From contig JAGTXK010000045.1 in the NCBI GenBank assembly GCA_019096195.1, forward strand, positions 1-64,000: DNA of 64,000 nt, read 5' to 3'. How positions within the stretch are numbered: the first letter of the stretch is position 1; each line of letters opens with the position of its first letter. Below, one piece after another: positions 60,729 through 64,000 of the stretch. Made by a program: the position numbers and the translations under genes. Below the pieces are notes generated by a model. The model saw only the letters and a program-made list of their open reading frames with translations. It was not told the origin of the DNA and ran no database searches. Source of the DNA: Boletus sp. NGJ (Eukaryota; Basidiomycota; Agaricomycetes; Boletales; Boletaceae).

Positions 60729-61314
60729 GGTGGGAGGTAGTGGGTGGTTTTCAACGTCGATCCCGTGAAAACCTGGAAGTTCCGTGGACCTCCTTTGGTT
60801 GCGAGGGAACTGACCGGGCCTCGAAAATATTACTGCGGGGCTCGTTTGTTTCCCGCCCTCAACACTTAAGATATTGCCCTTCAAAGGAAACGCTGACTCG
60901 ACAGCAACACTTTGCGCAAACAATAAGTACTACACAAAATGACTGGGATAATTTCAATCTTTGGGAGCAGAAAGAGCACAGTGCAAGCATAATACAATAG
61001 ACAGAAGAATAGATATCTATGTACAGCATGATACCGTTCGAACTGATTCGAACACAACAAGGAGGAATGCTATCGTATAGTAAAACGTTGTGCAGAAAAG
61101 TCAACGTGCTAGTGCCTATGCAAAACCCTTCAATGTAATCGCCATCAAAGAACCCGTGTTCATATTGTTGTGTTCATATAGAAGTATGGAGTGGTCGTGG
61201 CATCCCCTAGCATACTCTCTTGAAGTCGCTCTGGCAACCACTAACAACGGGACCGGAGGGATCGAGAAATGAATGGGACAAAGCGAGGAGAGAGAGTCTG
61301 GTTGGACACCATGC
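60729..61314. other. Intergenic region upstream of the SOD gene
   Basis: 586 bases with promoter of the SOD gene and the 3' UTR of the VAP gene. No other gene is supported; short frames here lack conservation. Confidence 0.5.
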
Positions 61315-62617
61315 TTAGAAAAATAGATATGTCGTGATAAACACGCCGAGCGCTATGATGATAACCACCTGCAGTGGTACACCGTCCTGGTGTATAACAG
61401 TGTTGCGATCTACCACAGTCCCCACTTCTGTCGCCCCATAGTACGTGCTTGTCCCATCGTCGGAACTAGCGGTATACCTTCGTCGGAATTCAGATGGCGC
61501 GACGGACTCGGGTGCAACCGATTCTGGTGCCGTAGAGCTAGGGTCCGGCACTGCGGCCAGCAGTGCACGCAAGCGTTGTATCTCGGCTTGAGCATCACTG
61601 AGCTTAAGTTCGAGTTCGCGGTTGATTTGAACGGCGGGAGGGTGAGGGGGAGGTGGTGAAGAAGGTGGTGATGGTGACGGTTGGTGAACATTGACATTTA
61701 CGATGCCTACGCCGGGACCACTTGTGGAACGCTGGAATTGGGGGGATTCTTCTCTCGAATCGTCACTATACAGGTTGTCCGGTTCTCGTACCTGAGGGGG
61801 CGTCACTGGGCGCGGCAGGGCGGGTGGTGAGGATATCGAGGGATGCACAGGTTGTAGTGCCTTCACCGTGATGTCGTCCTGGAATAAGTGAGATTCACAT
61901 CAAGCGGTGCACCAAGACCTCGACGATCCAAACGTACTTCAACGACAAGACGTCTTGGGGCTTGTACACCTGTAGGTTCGTCTACATGGCCGTCTTCCTC
62001 TTCCTCTTCGAGGGTTTGACCCTCTGGTGGGAGATACACAACACGAAGCTTCTGTTGATGTACTTTCCACTCTTCGCTTGCGCCACTGGGGATATTCCAC
62101 TAGAAAAGCTTGAGCTGGGAGTCGGTGACGGAATAAAGTAATTCTCACGATATCCTGAAGATCTTTTGTTTCCTTGTCGGGTGTGATGAGGGTGCTTTGG
62201 ATCAGGAATTTGTCTTTGCATTTGGTAGACAACGGGGGTTCGTCCTTCATTGGCTGAAGCATTACTAGAAGGGTGACGGTCATGGTGTGCAAGAAACCAT
62301 GGTGCATGAGGCATACCTGAGACCTCAACACTGTCACCGGGTTCAATTCTACCCGAATTGGGGCGGACGCAATACAGCTGGTGGATGTGTTAATAACGCT
62401 GTGACCCGCTCGGAGAGAGGTATACGGACCTTGGGTGCTGTTGTTTTGACTTTGAAGGCGACTGGGGACGAATTCTGATTTGAGACTAACAATACTTTTC
62501 TGACGAGTTGAGTGAACGGCCCTGGAAAGAAATGAGCGGGCATCGAGGAGTGCGAGGGGCTGCTAAAGACTGACTGTTGAAACCCAATGCATTGTTGGGG
62601 ACGAGGTGGACGGACAT
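61315..62617 (-). CDS. SCS2: VAP/Scs2-type ER membrane contact protein (MSP domain)
   Basis: Six exons (62617-62575, 62521-62430, 62377-62317, 62264-62149, 62099-61938, 61878-61315) give 345 residues. The MSP domain reads NRPFTQLVRKVLLVSNQNSS, PVAFKVKTTAPKLYCVRPNS, GRIEPGDSVEVSVMLQPMKD and CKDKFLIQSTLITPD, which includes the FFAT-binding TTAPK-YCVRPN stretch. After it come LRVVYLPPEGQTLEEEEED, a Pro-rich linker, a coiled coil (LELKLSDAQAEIQRLRALLA) and a C-terminal membrane helix (LQVVIIIALGVFITTYLFF). This is the VAP layout: an ER tail-anchored protein that recruits FFAT-motif lipid-transfer proteins to contact sites. Confidence 0.95.
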
Positions 62618-62916
62618 GTTGACACGAGGAGAGGGGATATCTGAGGATGGGGCGGGTAACGGTTGACTTTTGAGCGGAGTTGGATCCGTCGTTGGTCTTT
62701 ATTCCTTCCGTGGCGAGCATCACACACGCTCAACTGACTCGTGTTTAGAGCGTGCTCAACACACCCATCATATCCTCTTCTTGCACCGCTACTCCAACGC
62801 GTGCCCGGCTCGCACCTTGCCACATGCGCGCTAGTCGTCGCTACAATACTCGCATGCACAAAAGCGTGTTTCATTCCCCATTCAACATATCTTACAGCTC
62901 ATATCTCCAACCTTGC
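62618..62916. other. Spacer between the ABM-like and VAP genes
   Basis: 299 bases holding the VAP promoter and the 3' UTR of the next minus-strand gene. Plus-strand frames crossing it are not supported. Confidence 0.5.
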
Positions 62917-63700
62917 TCACGCTGAGGAGGGCTTCAGCGCAGCGTGCACAAGCCACAAATTCGCGACCAGCTTGATTCGGTCAATCACTTCCTTGAGAGG
63001 ACCATCGGAGACAGCATCCCAGTGGGCCTGGAAGACGGCGACACAACATTGAGGATCAGCTCAAATAAGCGTCCGAGCGTATGCTTACCTGCACACTGTC
63101 CCACCCCAGGACACCATGGTAGACACTGGGCTTGCCATGGATCGGAGCCCAGCTATCCCCGTGGAATTTAGGAGTCCCAGCAAGCTTCAGGTGAATTTCC
63201 TGAACCAAAGGCTCCAATTGAGCCATGGTATTTCCCTCCTTCAGGGTAAATGTCACGAATTCAGTGATTGGTGCGCCAAGGGCGCCATTGGTGTCTTCAA
63301 ACTCGACGTAATTAACCGTTGGTTCAGAGCCGAAAGCAGGGCGAGAGGCTGTTGCTGTTTCAGCGTAACCTGCCGTCTTGGCGAATGCATCGTGGGCATC
63401 TTTCGTGACCCAGTCTGCGGCGGGAATGAGGTTTCGATCATTGCTGTGCTAGATGACGAGGTGATGAAGTTACCGTTCACCCAGAAGAGGACGGAGGGGT
63501 CTTCGGTTTCGTATCCGATGTAAGATCTTGGGTTGTGATACGTTGATCGATGAGCACTACGGTACGAGAAGTTGATGACCAACTCACTTTCTCAGTCCGT
63601 TTGCTTTGCTGATCTGAGCGAGGGTTCCATCGAGGCTGGCTGAGCCAGACTTGTACTCTTTGGACGCGTTGAAGTAGGTGATTTCAGCGACGGACGGCAT
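62917..63700 (-). CDS. Protein with two dimeric alpha/beta-barrel (ABM-like) repeats
   Basis: Four exons (63700-63588, 63526-63474, 63414-63089, 63027-62917) give 200 residues with no signal peptide. The first half has MPSVAEITYFNASKEY and a YIGYETEDPSVLFWVNDWVT-KDAHDAF strand-helix pattern; the second half has ITEFVTFTLKEGNTMAQLEP, VYHGVLGWDSVQAHWDAVSD and LKEVIDRIKLVANLWLVHA. Both follow the antibiotic-biosynthesis-monooxygenase / stress-responsive dimeric barrel pattern, so one chain can fold like a dimer. Similar fungal proteins are of unknown function; some bind haem or act in small-molecule oxidation. Its start is 110 bp from the divergent carrier gene. Confidence 0.75.
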
Positions 63701-63810
63701 GGTAAGAGTACGGGGGGAGTTCCCCCTCATGAATCAATTAAATATGGAATTTGCCGCTATTCCTCCGTGGTAGCACATGACGTCATCTGACCGCTATCTT
63801 TCAGTCAACC
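63701..63810. promoter_or_regulatory. Short divergent promoter
   Basis: Only 110 bases lie between the start codons of the ABM-like gene (minus) and the mitochondrial carrier gene (plus), so they must share promoter sequence. It has an AT-rich patch (AATTAAATATGG) near 63737-63748 but no motif I can name. Confidence 0.6.
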
Positions 63811-64000
63811 ATGAAGCCAGCCAGTCAGTTCACCTCCAAGGATTATGCCTCCTTCTGCTTCGCAGGTGAGTCCCATCATGCAGGCCCTCGGTGACTCACC
63901 ATTTTGCAACAGGCGCGGTATGCTGCACGTAAGTCAATCCCTCGAGCGTCAAGTATGGGTTTACACGTATCCACCATAGCATCACCCACGGTGCCATGAC
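63811..64000 (+). CDS. MIR1: Mitochondrial phosphate carrier, 5' part only
   Basis: The first exons are seen: 63811-63865, a 16-nt exon at 63913-63928, and one from 63980 that runs off the window. The spliced start reads MKPASQFTSKDYASFCFAGA and then VCCTITHGAMT. This matches the N-terminal part of the mitochondrial phosphate carrier, where GALCC-ITHG is followed by the PxDxxKTR carrier signature, beyond the window end. Pic/Mir1 imports phosphate with protons across the inner membrane for ATP synthesis. Symbol is by family only. Confidence 0.8.

Overview
This is fungal nuclear DNA, almost certainly from a mushroom-forming basidiomycete (Agaricomycetes). Genes are packed on both strands with gaps of about 0.1-1 kb and carry many spliceosomal introns of about 42-88 nt, mostly 47-60. 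Transposable elements are of basidiomycete type: a Helitron with a DUF6570-like N-terminus and a chromodomain Ty3 element. Exon models below were built by hand from splice signals and family conservation; wherever a full model is given, the exon lengths sum to an intact frame.

The window has two halves. Positions 1-19,700 are a transposon nest. A Helitron (Rep plus PIF1-type helicase, minus strand, about 11.5-18.2 kb) is interrupted by a ~1-kb solo LTR. A Ty3/gypsy chromovirus fossil (956-10114, minus strand, 315-bp LTRs, 5-bp target duplication TGGCT) sits in the flank and was itself hit by two solo LTRs, one related to the LTR in the Helitron and one Copia-like. Two related uncharacterised gene pieces and a damaged plus-strand gene flank the Helitron.

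Positions 20,100-64,000 are ordinary host genes: EMC8/9, an EBP-type sterol isomerase, a Kre9/Knh1-like secreted protein, two RIF1-family genes tail to tail, RRP36, a TCP11/SOK1 protein, V-ATPase subunit B, tubulin cofactor D, BUD22, a MYND-finger protein, a PTC2-type PP2C phosphatase, a NUDCD1-like protein, a broken aryl-alcohol dehydrogenase, a PML1/SNIP1 FHA protein, a small membrane protein, a membrane-anchored Cu/Zn superoxide dismutase, a VAP/SCS2 protein, a double dimeric-alpha/beta-barrel protein, and the start of a mitochondrial phosphate carrier.

The most striking host feature is the RIF1 pair. The minus-strand gene has the RVxF-like and SILK PP1-docking motifs at its N-terminus. 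The plus-strand paralogue is divergent but has an intact 12-exon frame, and it begins at the HEAT repeats without those motifs. Other points of interest are a self-priming signature in the Ty3 element, at least three likely GC-AG introns, micro-exons of 14-16 nt, and a PP2C gene whose first coding exon is only the ATG.
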